From NCBI RefSeq assembly GCF_038592985.1, contig NZ_CP151951.1, forward strand, positions 4,331,001 through 4,395,000: a DNA stretch of 64,000 bases. Direction: 5' to 3'. The DNA is from Paenibacillus sp. FSL R10-2782 (GTDB lineage Bacteria; Bacillota; Bacilli; Paenibacillales; Paenibacillaceae). Position 1 is the stretch's first letter. Each line of letters begins with the position of its first letter. Shown here piece after piece: positions 22,039 to 32,214 of this stretch. A model generated the notes under the pieces. It saw only the letters and a program-made list of their open reading frames with translations, was not told where the DNA came from and searched no databases. The translations under genes were made by a program, and so were the position numbers.

Positions 22039-23805
22039 TCAGGCAAAATAACTCGTCCACCGTTGGTCTACAAGCTTAACAATATCCTCGCGCGGCAGTA
22101 CTTCATCCGGGTAGCCCGGCTTCATGCGTGCATCGACCACAATTGGCAGCTTGTAGTTCAGATGATGCAAACGCACCTCGCTGTCTGCGTACATATCCGT
22201 AGCCGGGTTAAATCGCGTAAACACCGTCCACAGGAATGATGCTTGTGAGCGGACGACTTCCTTGGCATCATCTACAATAAAGACAAGCGGCCATTCCTGC
22301 TCACCCGCAGCCAAACGTTCCAATACACTCGCCGCCAACTCAGGCTCCTGCTCAAAGGACGCACCCGATACGACGAGACAACCTCCGCAATACGACTCAA
22401 TCTCGCGGATACCCGGCAGGTCGCCTCCTTCATAGGCGCGGGGCAACTCACGTATAGGCTCACCTACACCCATCAGGATCGCTTTACTACCGTGATTCAG
22501 CTTACGGCCCGTGTAATCAAGTGTATCGTGAGACGTATGATTGAAAATAAACAAATCTGTCGCTGGATTAAATCTCTCCAGAATGGTTTCCAGCAGCAGG
22601 TTAAAGTCGGATAGATCAATGACCCGATCCGTGAGCATCAGGAATTTGGTTAACGACAATTGGCCCTGTCCCAAAATGGTAAAGCCCGAGACCAGTGCTT
22701 CACGGGAATAGCTTTCACGAACAACTGCCGCTGCCAATGCATGTACGCCCGTTTCTGCGTAAGCCCACAGCGACTTGACGGAAGGCATCACAAGCGGATA
22801 GGCAGGTGACAGCAGACGTTGTAAAAATTCGCCGAGATAATAATCCTCCTGCCGTGGTTTACCTACAATGGTTGCTGGATAAATGGCATCCTTGCGGTGG
22901 TACATATGCTTGACATGAAATACAGGGAAATCATGCTGTAAGGAGTAGTAGCCAAAATGATCGCCAAACGGTCCTTCCGGACGGCGTTCATGAGGTGGCA
23001 CATAACCACTGATCGCAAATTCGGCCTCTGCCGGAATCCGGTGACCGCCGAGCGGGTCCTCCGTCATCGGCAGCTTGCCGCCCATAATGAGCGAGGCAAG
23101 CAGCAGCTCAGGCAGATTTTCCGGTGCCGGAGCAATTGCGGACGCAATCAGAGCTGGTGGCCCGCCGATAATAACTGTCGTTGGCAACGGCTCATTACGC
23201 AGCTCAGCTTCATGATAATGAAAGCCGCCGCCTTTATGAATTTGCCAATGAATCCCGGTCGTCTGATCATCATAAATCTGGATACGGTACATGCCCAAAT
23301 TATGATCCTTGGACTGACCCGGCTTCTCGGTATATACGAGCGGAAGCGTGATAAACGGCCCCCCGTCGTCCTGCCAACTCGTCACTCTGGGGAGTGGAGC
23401 CAGCGGAGCATCCGTACGGCGAACTCCCAATACAGGAGCCTCACTATGAGATACCGTTTTCAGCCCTACTTTTAGCATGTCCTTAATCAGCCCACGTTCA
23501 TTCCATAATGCCTTGGGTGTGGGTGGAAGCAATGTTTTGGTCGCCCCTACAATCGCATCCATCAATTGCTCCGGGCGAGGGCCAAAGGCCATGTCCACAC
23601 GACGGTTTGTGCCAAACAGATTGCTGGCTACAGGGAACGGGGTACCTTTTACATTGGTGAACAGCAATGCGGGGCCTTCCTCCTCAATAACTCTCCGATG
23701 AATCTCGGCCAGCTCCAAATAAGGATCGACGGGTGCTTCTATAATTTGAAGATTATTTTCTTTACGCAGCGCTTCAATAAATTGGCGCAAATTCTGGTAG
23801 ATCAA
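22039..23805 (-). CDS. UbiD-family decarboxylase, probable menaquinone decarboxylase
   Basis: A 588-residue UbiD-type decarboxylase. It probably removes the carboxylate of a naphthoate precursor late in the futalosine pathway (MqnL-like); this role fits the mqnE gene 7 kb away. It shows the UbiD features HFGYYSLQHDFPVFHV and the acidic prFMN region EGPFGDHFG (E-x-P-F-G-D at about residues 278-283). The start is a TTG at 23805 preceded by AGGAGG. A UbiX-type flavin prenyltransferase is needed for its cofactor and is not in the window. A different aromatic substrate is the alternative. Confidence 0.8.
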   Translation of the reverse strand: MIYQNLRQFIEALRKENNLQIIEAPVDPYLELAEIHRRVIEEEGPALLFTNVKGTPFPVASNLFGTNRRVDMAFGPRPEQLMDAIVGATKTLLPPTPKALWNERGLIKDMLKVGLKTVSHSEAPVLGVRRTDAPLAPLPRVTSWQDDGGPFITLPLVYTEKPGQSKDHNLGMYRIQIYDDQTTGIHWQIHKGGGFHYHEAELRNEPLPTTVIIGGPPALIASAIAPAPENLPELLLASLIMGGKLPMTEDPLGGHRIPAEAEFAISGYVPPHERRPEGPFGDHFGYYSLQHDFPVFHVKHMYHRKDAIYPATIVGKPRQEDYYLGEFLQRLLSPAYPLVMPSVKSLWAYAETGVHALAAAVVRESYSREALVSGFTILGQGQLSLTKFLMLTDRVIDLSDFNLLLETILERFNPATDLFIFNHTSHDTLDYTGRKLNHGSKAILMGVGEPIRELPRAYEGGDLPGIREIESYCGGCLVVSGASFEQEPELAASVLERLAAGEQEWPLVFIVDDAKEVVRSQASFLWTVFTRFNPATDMYADSEVRLHHLNYKLPIVVDARMKPGYPDEVLPREDIVKLVDQRWTSYFA

Positions 23806-23974
23806 CTGGACGATTCCTCCTAAGCAAATCAAGCCCTTGAGTAACTCGCGGGCCAGGTTTGTTTCTTATACCGGATTTTGCAAAATCCTTATATGCTATT
23901 ATACGTGCTTAAGCGCCTCTTGGGCAAAATATCCGTTGAATTCATCACAGCTTCGTTCATCACAAATGAAATGC

Positions 23975-24910
23975 TTAGGTACGCTGTGTGCGTGTCCGAA
24001 CGATGTTGCGATCTGGTGACAATTGCCACACACGGTAGCTCATGTAGCACAAAATGGAGAACAGCGTTGCAATGACCAGCATGTGTGCCAGTACCACAAA
24101 CATGTAAATTTCCGGTCTGGTGACATACAACAGGCTAATGCCAATAACGACCTGAAGCATAATCAATGCCACCGCAACGACACCCAGTACACGAATATCC
24201 CGATGATTTGGATGATAGCGATAAGAATAGTGCCCCACGGCCAAAATGACCACGAACAGCAATCCCGATGAAAGCTGGTGAAGCAACAACGGAGATATAA
24301 TACCGCCGAGGTTTACAACTTTTTGAATGACCGAGTGACTGAGCAGTGCGCCCGAGTAAACCGCAATATACGTATAGATCGTCGATAACCATATAAAATT
24401 GCGATAGCCCCGGTTAACAGGCACGGTGGGCAAACGCGGGTTAAAGCGCGAATCCGCATGCTCCTTCCAGGCTCCCAATGTCATCATAGTCGCGCTGGCA
24501 AAGGCGATCAGGGCAAAGCCAAAATGCAGCGCCATGACCGGAGCAGATTGGGAAAAGACCACAGCTAAAGCCCCCATCGCTCCTTGTATAATGACAAATA
24601 GTAGCGTCAGCAACGAGAACAGCTGCAAATCCTTCCGATGCTTCATATACAGCAGAAAGCCAACAAAAGAGGCGATAGAAAGCAACCCGGCCATCGTGCT
24701 GACGGAGCGGTGGGTAAACTCGATAATGGATGCAATCGTATGTGCTGGAACCAGCTTACCGTTACACAGCGGGAACTCACGTCCGCAGCCTAGCCCCGAG
24801 TCCGTCCGCGTCACGACACCTCCGCCAAAGGTAGCCAGAAACATGACAATACATGTTACGAGTGCAAGCCACTTTAATATTCTAATTTTGTTGTTCAACG
24901 AACTCACCAT
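23975..24910 (-). CDS. ctaA: heme A synthase
   Basis: A 311-residue membrane protein that oxidises heme O to heme A for cytochrome oxidase. About eight transmembrane helices are visible. The N-terminal loop has the conserved Cys pair (GLGCGREFPLCNGKLVP), and EFTHRSVS carries the conserved Glu-x2-His motif. Two further His ligands occur in MALHFGFAL and HQLSSG. It starts in-frame at ATG 24910; GTG next to it has the better spacing from AAGGA. Its partner heme O synthase is at 38.4 kb. Confidence 0.92.
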   Translation of the reverse strand: MVSSLNNKIRILKWLALVTCIVMFLATFGGGVVTRTDSGLGCGREFPLCNGKLVPAHTIASIIEFTHRSVSTMAGLLSIASFVGFLLYMKHRKDLQLFSLLTLLFVIIQGAMGALAVVFSQSAPVMALHFGFALIAFASATMMTLGAWKEHADSRFNPRLPTVPVNRGYRNFIWLSTIYTYIAVYSGALLSHSVIQKVVNLGGIISPLLLHQLSSGLLFVVILAVGHYSYRYHPNHRDIRVLGVVAVALIMLQVVIGISLLYVTRPEIYMFVVLAHMLVIATLFSILCYMSYRVWQLSPDRNIVRTRTQRT

Positions 24911-25124
24911 ATCCTTCCAGATAAAATATTTATTATCCTTATATGTTGTGAAATGATCACTTAAAATAATTATAACTGATATATCGTTCCTTGACATACG
25001 CGCTTTGTTGACAAAATGTGAACGTGTCCCGTTAGAAAGCCGCCCCCTTTGGAAGGAAGCGGCTCTCTGAATACCCATATGAATAGAATTCCCCTCGGAA
25101 CCCTCATGCCATGCACAACATCAA

Positions 25125-25469
25125 TTATTTAGTCAAGCTGGCGTGTACTTCCACAGCCCGGTCCAAAAACTGCTCGATTTCCTCACGAGATTTACGCAAT
25201 CTGTTCACCAGACGCACCAGCTCGCGGCCTTCACTGTAAGCGATAAAGCTGGGAATACCCAGTACATTTTGCTCCTGGCTAACGCTCTCCGCCTGTTCTA
25301 CATCAATCTCAATTAATGTAAGCTTGTCTGCATATTGCTGCTCTACATCAGGCATGAACGGATCAATGAAATGACAATCCCCACACCAGTCCGCCTTAAA
25401 CACAGCCACCGTTACGCCAGAAGCGGATATTGCCTTATTAAAGTCTTCATGAGAGACGATCTTTTGCAT
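25125..25469 (-). CDS. thioredoxin-like protein
   Basis: A 114-residue thioredoxin fold. The active site is WCGDC at about residues 28-32, not the usual WCGPC, and the cis-Pro segment is GIPSFIAYS. The start is MQKIVSHEDF at 25469 with AAGGAGGAATTATCC upstream. The sequence DWCGDC-HFIDPFM matches a YtpP-like family. It stands alone beside ctaA; the substrate is unknown. Confidence 0.88.
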   Translation of the reverse strand: MQKIVSHEDFNKAISASGVTVAVFKADWCGDCHFIDPFMPDVEQQYADKLTLIEIDVEQAESVSQEQNVLGIPSFIAYSEGRELVRLVNRLRKSREEIEQFLDRAVEVHASLTK

Positions 25470-25688
25470 GGATAATTCCTCCTTGAATTCTGTTTTGTAA
25501 AAAGAGTTTGTGCTTTCTATTGTAACGCCAAGTGGCGCTTTTGCACACTCCTCTATTATTCCCGTATCACCGATTGGAAGCCCTGCCATCGAGACATACT
25601 AACCATATAACCTAAGAACACACTTAGAGCATCCCCATGTACTTAACGGGTACGAAGTGTTCTCATTTTTGAAAGGAGGTTATCCAGT

Positions 25689-26978
25689 ATGTCTCTCACC
25701 GAATGGTTCCATGTGGCATCACGTCAGCTTCAGGGTGGGCTAAAGCTGCTCGGTTCCGTACCACGTGCTGCGGAGGAAGCTTGGGAAGGCAAGCGGGCGG
25801 CCTGGACTGAGTCCCGCAAACTGCGCTATCCGCTACGTGAGTTACCGTGGGATTATCATACCGCGCAGGCCGCTATGGATGAAGCCGAAGCGCTGATGCT
25901 GGTGAATGGACCTGCAACCCGCCCCTCTTCTCTGAATATGCCCTTATGTGAAACGGACTGCGAGCTAGTTGAGCGGATCAAGAACGATACGGCACAGGAA
26001 AATCGCAGCAACATCACCCGTACAGCCGCTTACCTGGAGTGCTATCATGGTTATCCCGAGTTACATTGGGCGCTGCTGGCTCACCTGGTTTCTCGCAATG
26101 GTGGATATAACATGACCGATTTGAAGGGCGGTCTGATCGACAGTCTGTTCGGCGAACAGGAGAAGGAATGGTTATATCGGCTGCTGGAGCGCTGTAATGC
26201 CCTTATTTTTCAGGACGCCTACCCTCAACTGCAGCTATACATGCACAGCCGTCATCTGGGCCGAAGCTGTTTTCATTTGCTGCCCCATTTTCATGTATCA
26301 CCATTCATGAGACCCTTCTGGGAACGTTTCTGGGCTTGGCGGGACAGCTCTCTCTTAAGCATAGCCCTCATCATCAATGAACAAAACTATATTGAAGGAC
26401 GAGTGGTGAAAGATCCGTATTTCCAAAAATTTGTGACGCACAAGCCGGGCTTTTATTTGCACGATTGGCTCCAGTTGAATCAGATCATATTTCCGCTCGG
26501 GCTGAATGGTGGCCTCGCCGGGCTTGTGATGGAGCGCTTTGGCCATCTGGATGAGCGTATCGGCTTTGGTAAAAGCCTGTATGCCATGCTGTTCGGACAC
26601 CAGCAGGTGCTGGATCAAGTAACAGCATTCGCTACCAGCGTGCCCCACACTGGCTCACGCAGCGACTATTGGCCGGGACTGTTCACTTCGGACAAACAAA
26701 AAGCGCTGCGCTCCCCTGAAGAGAGTGCAGCGCTCCTGGCGCATGAATGGCTGCCGCAAGGACAACGCCTGTACAGCCCCGAGCTGAACGCCGTCTGGTC
26801 GGATACGGCTTATGATCCGATCCCCCGTTACGACTGGTTTCATGACGGATCTACGCTTGGACATCTCAGCGAACCAAGACGACCGCTGTTATTTGCCATG
26901 CGCCATGAGCACCGCCATGGCATCCAAAAAACAGCGATGGCCCATGATGCCCATGCCAGCCTGCGGCCTTTCCACTAA
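25689..26978 (+). CDS. DUF2515 family protein
   Basis: A 429-residue protein of the DUF2515 family, named YppC in Bacillus. Conserved text includes ELVERIKNDTAQENRSNITR, HWALLAHLVSRNGGYNM and LHDWLQLNQIIFPLGLNGG. It has no signal peptide and a helical, His-rich character. AAAGGAGGTTATCC precedes the ATG at 25689. No function is known for the family. Confidence 0.8.
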   Translation: MSLTEWFHVASRQLQGGLKLLGSVPRAAEEAWEGKRAAWTESRKLRYPLRELPWDYHTAQAAMDEAEALMLVNGPATRPSSLNMPLCETDCELVERIKNDTAQENRSNITRTAAYLECYHGYPELHWALLAHLVSRNGGYNMTDLKGGLIDSLFGEQEKEWLYRLLERCNALIFQDAYPQLQLYMHSRHLGRSCFHLLPHFHVSPFMRPFWERFWAWRDSSLLSIALIINEQNYIEGRVVKDPYFQKFVTHKPGFYLHDWLQLNQIIFPLGLNGGLAGLVMERFGHLDERIGFGKSLYAMLFGHQQVLDQVTAFATSVPHTGSRSDYWPGLFTSDKQKALRSPEESAALLAHEWLPQGQRLYSPELNAVWSDTAYDPIPRYDWFHDGSTLGHLSEPRRPLLFAMRHEHRHGIQKTAMAHDAHASLRPFH

Positions 26979-27006
26979 AAAAGCTGGAGGGCTGCCTATG
27001 CTTCTT

Positions 27007-28641
27007 TTAGCCTCGTTGCCCTGTGGACTCACGCTGGAGACGCATCAGTGGACGCAGTACCTTTTGCAACACACGCGGGTAGTTACCCAACTCGTCCCTG
27101 CGCAGTACGCGCAGCACAACCAGCAGCACCAAATAGCATACCAGTACAGCCGCACCGGCAATACAGCATGCGATGAGGAAGGCCACACGTGCAGGCATGA
27201 TATGAACCAGCAGAATACAAGCCTCATTCACACCGTATCCAATGGCTCCCGAAAGCACGACTGCGGTCAGAAAACCCGCCCAGCGACGACCCATGATGGA
27301 GAAGGATACGATGCCTTTAAGCACATGCAAATTCAGCAGCGTGATCACGAGGAAACATAATCCGGTTGCGGCAATGATGCCGTAAATCCCGAGCCAACCA
27401 GCCAGCAACCAGCTCGCAGCCAGCTTAACAACGATACCGACCAAGACATTAACCATTGAAATACGCGGTTTGCCCATACCGATCAAAATCGAGTTAGAGG
27501 TCATCATCGTGATCTGGAATATCGTTCCGAGTGTCAGAACAGCGATAATTCCGCTGCCTCCAAGCGAACTGAACAGTAAGCCATTGATGGAATAGGCGGT
27601 TACACACAAGGCCAGCACAATCGGCATTCCAGTCAAAATAGAGATCCGCAAGGCCAGCGTCATCTGATTTTGCAAATGCTGTTCATCCTTGCGGGCAAAA
27701 GCCGCCGAAATGATCGGAATGAGCGATTGACTGAGGGCGATAGCCAAAATCGGCGGAATCCCCGCGACACTCTGCGCACGTGCTCCCAAATAACCCAACT
27801 GGGTCGTTGCCTGATCCAAGCCGATTTGGACGGATAGCAGTCTGACCACAATCGACGTATCAATAAAGTTAACGGCCGGGACCGTCAAAGAAGACAATAC
27901 AATTGGGATAGACAGCGTAAAAATGTCTTTGTAAATGCGCATCATCGGCAGCGCGGAGCTTTCCTCCTGGAATTGCTCTTGTCGATCTTGTCGATCCTGG
28001 CGACGCATTTTAAACGTATAATACAGCATAACGGCAAGTGCGCCGATGCTTCCCATGACCCCCCCGAACGATGCCCCGGCCGCAACCTCGCGATCTCCAT
28101 AACCGAGCTTCAAAATAATAAAGGCGAGCAAAATAGCAGTAGCCACCCGTGCGACTTGCTCCACAATTTGTGAAATACCACCTGCGGTCATGTTGCCTCG
28201 CCCTTGGAAGTACCCGCGCATCATGGCAATGGCGGGAAACAGCAGCAAGGCTGGCGCCAATGCCTGAATAGCCAAAGCCGATTGCGGAACCCCTGCCACT
28301 TTCTCGGCAAAATAAGGCGCACCAAAATATAGCACCACCGTAATGATAATGCCCGCCGCCGCCGCAAACAACAACGCCGCATGATATACACGTCGTGCTT
28401 CCGAAGGTCGATTCAGCGCGTAGCGTTCGGAGACCATTTTGCTCAACGTGCTTGGAATACCCGCTGTAGCCACCGTGAGCAACATTAAATAGGCATTGTT
28501 CGCTATCGTAAACGAGGCGTTCCCCACAGAACCGAGCAGATGCTCTAACGGAACACGCTGCACCAGACCAAGCACTCTCGCCACCAGCGCAGCAGCGGCC
28601 AAAATAAGCGTGCCTCTAAGAAATGTTTCTTTATTGGACAA
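27007..28641 (-). CDS. ytgP: lipid II flippase of the YtgP/MurJ type
   Basis: A 544-residue MOP-superfamily membrane protein with about 14 helices, identical in length to B. subtilis YtgP. YtgP-type MurJ proteins flip lipid II for peptidoglycan synthesis. The N-terminus (ETFLRGTLILAAAALVARVL) and the paired motif AKMVSERYALNRPSEARRVY-like segment are typical of the SpoVB/YtgP group. It starts at TTG 28641 with AGAAGGGAACG upstream. A strong hairpin lies 30 nt upstream (28671-28734). It could alternatively be a polysaccharide flippase. Confidence 0.85.
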   Translation of the reverse strand: MSNKETFLRGTLILAAAALVARVLGLVQRVPLEHLLGSVGNASFTIANNAYLMLLTVATAGIPSTLSKMVSERYALNRPSEARRVYHAALLFAAAAGIIITVVLYFGAPYFAEKVAGVPQSALAIQALAPALLLFPAIAMMRGYFQGRGNMTAGGISQIVEQVARVATAILLAFIILKLGYGDREVAAGASFGGVMGSIGALAVMLYYTFKMRRQDRQDRQEQFQEESSALPMMRIYKDIFTLSIPIVLSSLTVPAVNFIDTSIVVRLLSVQIGLDQATTQLGYLGARAQSVAGIPPILAIALSQSLIPIISAAFARKDEQHLQNQMTLALRISILTGMPIVLALCVTAYSINGLLFSSLGGSGIIAVLTLGTIFQITMMTSNSILIGMGKPRISMVNVLVGIVVKLAASWLLAGWLGIYGIIAATGLCFLVITLLNLHVLKGIVSFSIMGRRWAGFLTAVVLSGAIGYGVNEACILLVHIMPARVAFLIACCIAGAAVLVCYLVLLVVLRVLRRDELGNYPRVLQKVLRPLMRLQRESTGQRG

Positions 28642-28670
28642 AATACGTTCCCTTCTTTCTTGCTGTTGAC

Positions 28671-28734
28671 ACGCATGCAAAAGCTCCGCAAAGCAGTCAT
28701 GGCCTGAGCCATCACCGGTGCGGAGCCGCATGTC
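28671..28734 (-). promoter_or_regulatory. long hairpin in the ytgP leader
   Basis: On the minus strand GCTCCGC (28720-28726 complement) pairs with GCGGAGC (28683-28689), an outer CATGC/GCATG extends it, and an inner ATGGC-TCAG-GCCAT caps it. It lies between DUF456 and ytgP, ends about 30 nt before the ytgP start, and has no T-run. It may be a transcript end, attenuator or processing site. Confidence 0.55.
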
Positions 28735-28772
28735 GATTCTGTCTCTGCAAAACACAAGCATAGGATGTTAAA

Positions 28773-29252
28773 CTAGAACACCCAAATCAAGAATACAAGA
28801 ATCATGACAAGCTGTAAAATTACTTTCATCACGGTGCTGGTAAACAGCCCTAATACAGAACCAAAGCCCACCTTAATCGCCCGATCCAGCGGGGCCTTGC
28901 TCATTAGTTCACCCAGCACAGCGCCAATAAACGGCCCTAAAATCAGACCAAACACCGGAATAACAAAAGGGCCGATAATAATCCCGATGGTACTAAGAAT
29001 CGTGGACAGACGCGAGCCTCCAAATCGTTTGACCCCCCACGCAGTGACGGCATAATCTGCAACAAATAGTGCAACTACTATTAGTGTCTGTATGATCCAA
29101 AACCATACATTATATGGAGCAAATGAGAAAAACCAGCCGTACACAAAAAATGCAAAGTAGATGGCGAGCGCCCCTGGCAATACGGGATATACTGCCCCGG
29201 CCATGCCAACAATGAACAGCGCAACGATAATAATCCAGCCTACAATGTCCAT
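28773..29252 (-). CDS. DUF456 family membrane protein
   Basis: A 159-residue membrane protein with about four or five helices. The family signature is Gly/Pro-rich: VYPVLPGALAIYF, GVKRFGGSRLSTILSTIGII and GLILGPFIGAVLGEL. The Gly zippers suggest close helix packing; no biochemical role is known. The ATG at 29252 has AAGGAGGGAGCCA upstream. Confidence 0.88.
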   Translation of the reverse strand: MDIVGWIIIVALFIVGMAGAVYPVLPGALAIYFAFFVYGWFFSFAPYNVWFWIIQTLIVVALFVADYAVTAWGVKRFGGSRLSTILSTIGIIIGPFVIPVFGLILGPFIGAVLGELMSKAPLDRAIKVGFGSVLGLFTSTVMKVILQLVMILVFLIWVF

Positions 29253-29303
29253 TGGCTCCCTCCTTCTCGTCCAATTATCCTATATGCTTCATCATTCGTT
29301 CTC

Positions 29304-30053
29304 TTAGACAAGTACGTAATCGCGGATAACTTCAACGATGCCATCTTCATTGTTCGAAGCGACGACCAGATCAGCCGCTTCTTTTAGCGTATCCTGTGCA
29401 TTACCCATCGCAACACCCAGTCCAACCGCTTGAATCACAGCCAAATCATTCAAACTATCACCCACTGCAACTACCTGTTCCATTGTAATTCCAAGCAAAT
29501 CGCATACTTCAGCAATCCCACTGGCCTTCGATATACCAGCCGGGTTGATTTCCAAGTTCGTCATGGATGAATTGGAAATTTCAAGTCCACCCATGTCCTG
29601 AAGCTTGAGCAAAATTTGATGACGAATTTCGTCGTTTTCCGTATTATAACCGAATTTGAGCCATTCCTGTGTATCCAACGTATCCGGCCAACGATCTCTA
29701 TTATATAATTCCTCCGTCGAGTAAGCCCAGAACCAGGAATCTGTTTCTACAGCAATCTGGTGCATTTTCCGAACTAGCTCCTTATCAAGCAAATAACGGC
29801 GCCACAGTTCATGCGGGGATTTCCATACCTCACTGCCATTTACCGTTACCATAGGCGTATCCAGGCCGAGCTGTTGCCCGTAAGGCAAGGCATGCATCGC
29901 CGCCCGTCCGGTAGACAAGCACACGTGAATCCCCTCTTGAATCGCCTTATTAATCCAGTTGATCGTTTCCAGCGTAATTTCCTGATTGTCGTTCAATAAA
30001 GTTCCATCCATGTCGAGCGCAAGCAGCTTGTATTTATATTGGTTTTCTCCCAT
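29304..30053 (-). CDS. Cof-type HAD phosphatase
   Basis: A 249-residue HAD hydrolase of the Cof/YkrA type. Motif I is LDMDGTLLND, motif II is STGR, the lysine comes from SKAS in NPAGISKASG and motif IV is GDSLNDLAVI. These proteins dephosphorylate sugar phosphates or flavin intermediates; the actual substrate cannot be told. It is separated by 51 nt from DUF456. Confidence 0.92.
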   Translation of the reverse strand: MGENQYKYKLLALDMDGTLLNDNQEITLETINWINKAIQEGIHVCLSTGRAAMHALPYGQQLGLDTPMVTVNGSEVWKSPHELWRRYLLDKELVRKMHQIAVETDSWFWAYSTEELYNRDRWPDTLDTQEWLKFGYNTENDEIRHQILLKLQDMGGLEISNSSMTNLEINPAGISKASGIAEVCDLLGITMEQVVAVGDSLNDLAVIQAVGLGVAMGNAQDTLKEAADLVVASNNEDGIVEVIRDYVLV

Positions 30054-30135
30054 GGGTTCTCTTCCTCCTGTATGTCCCTTATGTCCAACGACATTTTACC
30101 ATGAAAAAGAGAAGCCCACAAAAGAATTCAAGTCC

Positions 30136-32214
30136 TCACTTCGCTGCCTGCGGCTTTTTTGGAGTACCATCCAACCCGTAAACCTCGTCATAAGCGTCAA
30201 ATATTTTACGGGCCACAGGTCCAGCGCTCGTCGAGCCAAAGCCCCCTTCGGGAATAATGACCGCAACGGCCAGCTTCGGATTTTGACGTGGAGCAAAAGC
30301 AATGAACACCCCGTTATCTTTAACCGCACGCCCTACCACCTGCTGGGAAGTCCCCGTTTTACGGGCATAATCATACGGAAACCCGTTAAATGCTTTAACA
30401 TCCGTAGCCATACCGCGAATCACCGTATTCCAGTACATATCTGAAAAAGCGACCTCATTCAGCATCTTGGGCTTGAACTCACGCACGAGGTTGCCCTGAT
30501 CATCCACAATTTTACTGACCAAATGCGGCTGCATACGCTTGCCCTTCGTTGCCAGCACAGTTGTATACTGGGCAAGCTGCATCGCCGTATATTTCCCCTG
30601 TTGACCAAAGGAAGCCTGTACCAAGCGTGTCAGCGCACTTTCATGCTTGCTCGTATACTCAAGTCTGCCTGCCCACTCGCCTGGCAGATCGACTTCAGTC
30701 GGTACGCCTAATCCAAATTCCTTCATATACTTGTCCCATACATCAATTCCCTGATGCACCCCTGCATTACTTCCGTATTTGTCATACAGCGGCTTGCCGA
30801 TCATATCCACCATGAAAGTATTCGACGAGAACTCGATTGCCTTGCTAGGTGTCAGAGGACCATATACATGTCCACTCGAATTACCGACCCGACTTGATCG
30901 ATTTTTACCATAGTATGCGCTCCCCGTATCCAGATAAGTTTGTCCGGGAGAAAATAAGTTTTCCTTCAACCCGATCAGCACGGTTAGGGGTTTAATGGTT
31001 GAACCCAGCAGCACCGAGGATTCCGGGTGCGGACCCGCTTTTCCGCTAGGTACGGATTTAATCGTTCCGTTCCCCATTTTATGCTGAATTTCGTCATATA
31101 CCGAAGGCGATGTACTTCCCGTCTTCCATACATTGGAGTCATAGTCCGGCATACTGGCCATCGCTACGACATTCCCTGTCTCGACCTCCATCGCTACAGC
31201 GAAGCCGGTAGTGGCATCACCGTGGAGCTTACCCGATACCGGATGGGTATGAAGCCAACGAAGCTGATCAACAATCGCTAGTTCCGTTTTTTGCTGAATT
31301 TCCTTGTTAATGGTGGAATACAGATGGTATCCTTTTTTCGGAGGAGTAATGGATTCTATGCCTTCCGGCATGCTGCGCGGATTTACCTCTACCGTTTTAT
31401 AGCCGTTTTTTCCTCTCAGCTCATCCTGATACTGAAGCTCCAAGCCATCATATCCTACGGTCTCACTTTCCGAGTAAACCTGTTCGGGTCTTTGGACCTC
31501 CGAATTGGCTTCATATTGCTCCTTGTACTTTGGCCGATTGATGCGCGCTCCTTTAAACTTGTACATATATCCAATCGTTTGCACCGCCACCCGATCCGGG
31601 TCATAATGGCGCACACTTTCTTCTACAACCTCAATCCCGGGGAACTCCTGCCGATGCTCCAAAAAATATGCGATTTCCTCACGATTCAAGTCAGATTTGA
31701 CCAGGCGCGGAGTAAAGCCCCTATATTGAGTGTAGTCCTTGTCCAGCCGTTCCTTAATTTTCTCTACATCAAGCTGCTCGCCCTCTGTACTGCCTAACTC
31801 ATTCAGCTTGACAGCAAGCTTTTCAGCAAAAGCATTAAACTCTGGGAGCAGCTTTTTTTCCGGCTTGCGGTCCTTTTCTGCTTGTTTGCTATAATCCTTG
31901 GGTAAGGTCACATACAGCGACTGTACCGGAGTAGAATACGCCAGCTTGACGAGACCCGAAGAGTCATAAATCGTGCCGCGTCTCGGGGCTAACGGGACAT
32001 TTTTCGTATTTATGGATTGCTGCTGCTCTTTCAGCTCTGCCGATTGCACAAACTGTAAGACCGCCAGTCTGGTAAAGATAATGGAAAATAATACAAAAAC
32101 ACTGAAAAAAAGAAGATTAGTCCGAAAAACCGTCCGCTTTTTTTGTGCCTCTTCATTTTCTTCATGGCTTTTCTTTTTGAATGAAAACTTCTTATCCAAA
32201 CTGCCTCTGTCCAT
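30136..32214 (-). CDS. class B penicillin-binding protein (elongation type), copy 1
   Basis: A 692-residue membrane-anchored transpeptidase. A basic cytoplasmic start is followed by one transmembrane helix (LLFFSVFVLFSIIFTRLAVL) and a class B dimerisation domain. The active site is S-x-x-K in GSTIKPLTVL, SSN in EFSSNTFMVD and KTG in RKTGTSQQ. It cross-links peptidoglycan, most like PbpA/PBP2 of the rod system. A paralogue of nearly the same length and motif text lies directly upstream. The adjacent transglutaminase-like gene may share an envelope role. Confidence 0.92.
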   Translation of the reverse strand: MDRGSLDKKFSFKKKSHEENEEAQKKRTVFRTNLLFFSVFVLFSIIFTRLAVLQFVQSAELKEQQQSINTKNVPLAPRRGTIYDSSGLVKLAYSTPVQSLYVTLPKDYSKQAEKDRKPEKKLLPEFNAFAEKLAVKLNELGSTEGEQLDVEKIKERLDKDYTQYRGFTPRLVKSDLNREEIAYFLEHRQEFPGIEVVEESVRHYDPDRVAVQTIGYMYKFKGARINRPKYKEQYEANSEVQRPEQVYSESETVGYDGLELQYQDELRGKNGYKTVEVNPRSMPEGIESITPPKKGYHLYSTINKEIQQKTELAIVDQLRWLHTHPVSGKLHGDATTGFAVAMEVETGNVVAMASMPDYDSNVWKTGSTSPSVYDEIQHKMGNGTIKSVPSGKAGPHPESSVLLGSTIKPLTVLIGLKENLFSPGQTYLDTGSAYYGKNRSSRVGNSSGHVYGPLTPSKAIEFSSNTFMVDMIGKPLYDKYGSNAGVHQGIDVWDKYMKEFGLGVPTEVDLPGEWAGRLEYTSKHESALTRLVQASFGQQGKYTAMQLAQYTTVLATKGKRMQPHLVSKIVDDQGNLVREFKPKMLNEVAFSDMYWNTVIRGMATDVKAFNGFPYDYARKTGTSQQVVGRAVKDNGVFIAFAPRQNPKLAVAVIIPEGGFGSTSAGPVARKIFDAYDEVYGLDGTPKKPQAAK

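Noticed and set aside
22957..23475. A 172-residue plus-strand frame inside the UbiD-type gene
   Set aside because: Antisense to a conserved enzyme, with no ribosome site and no family features.
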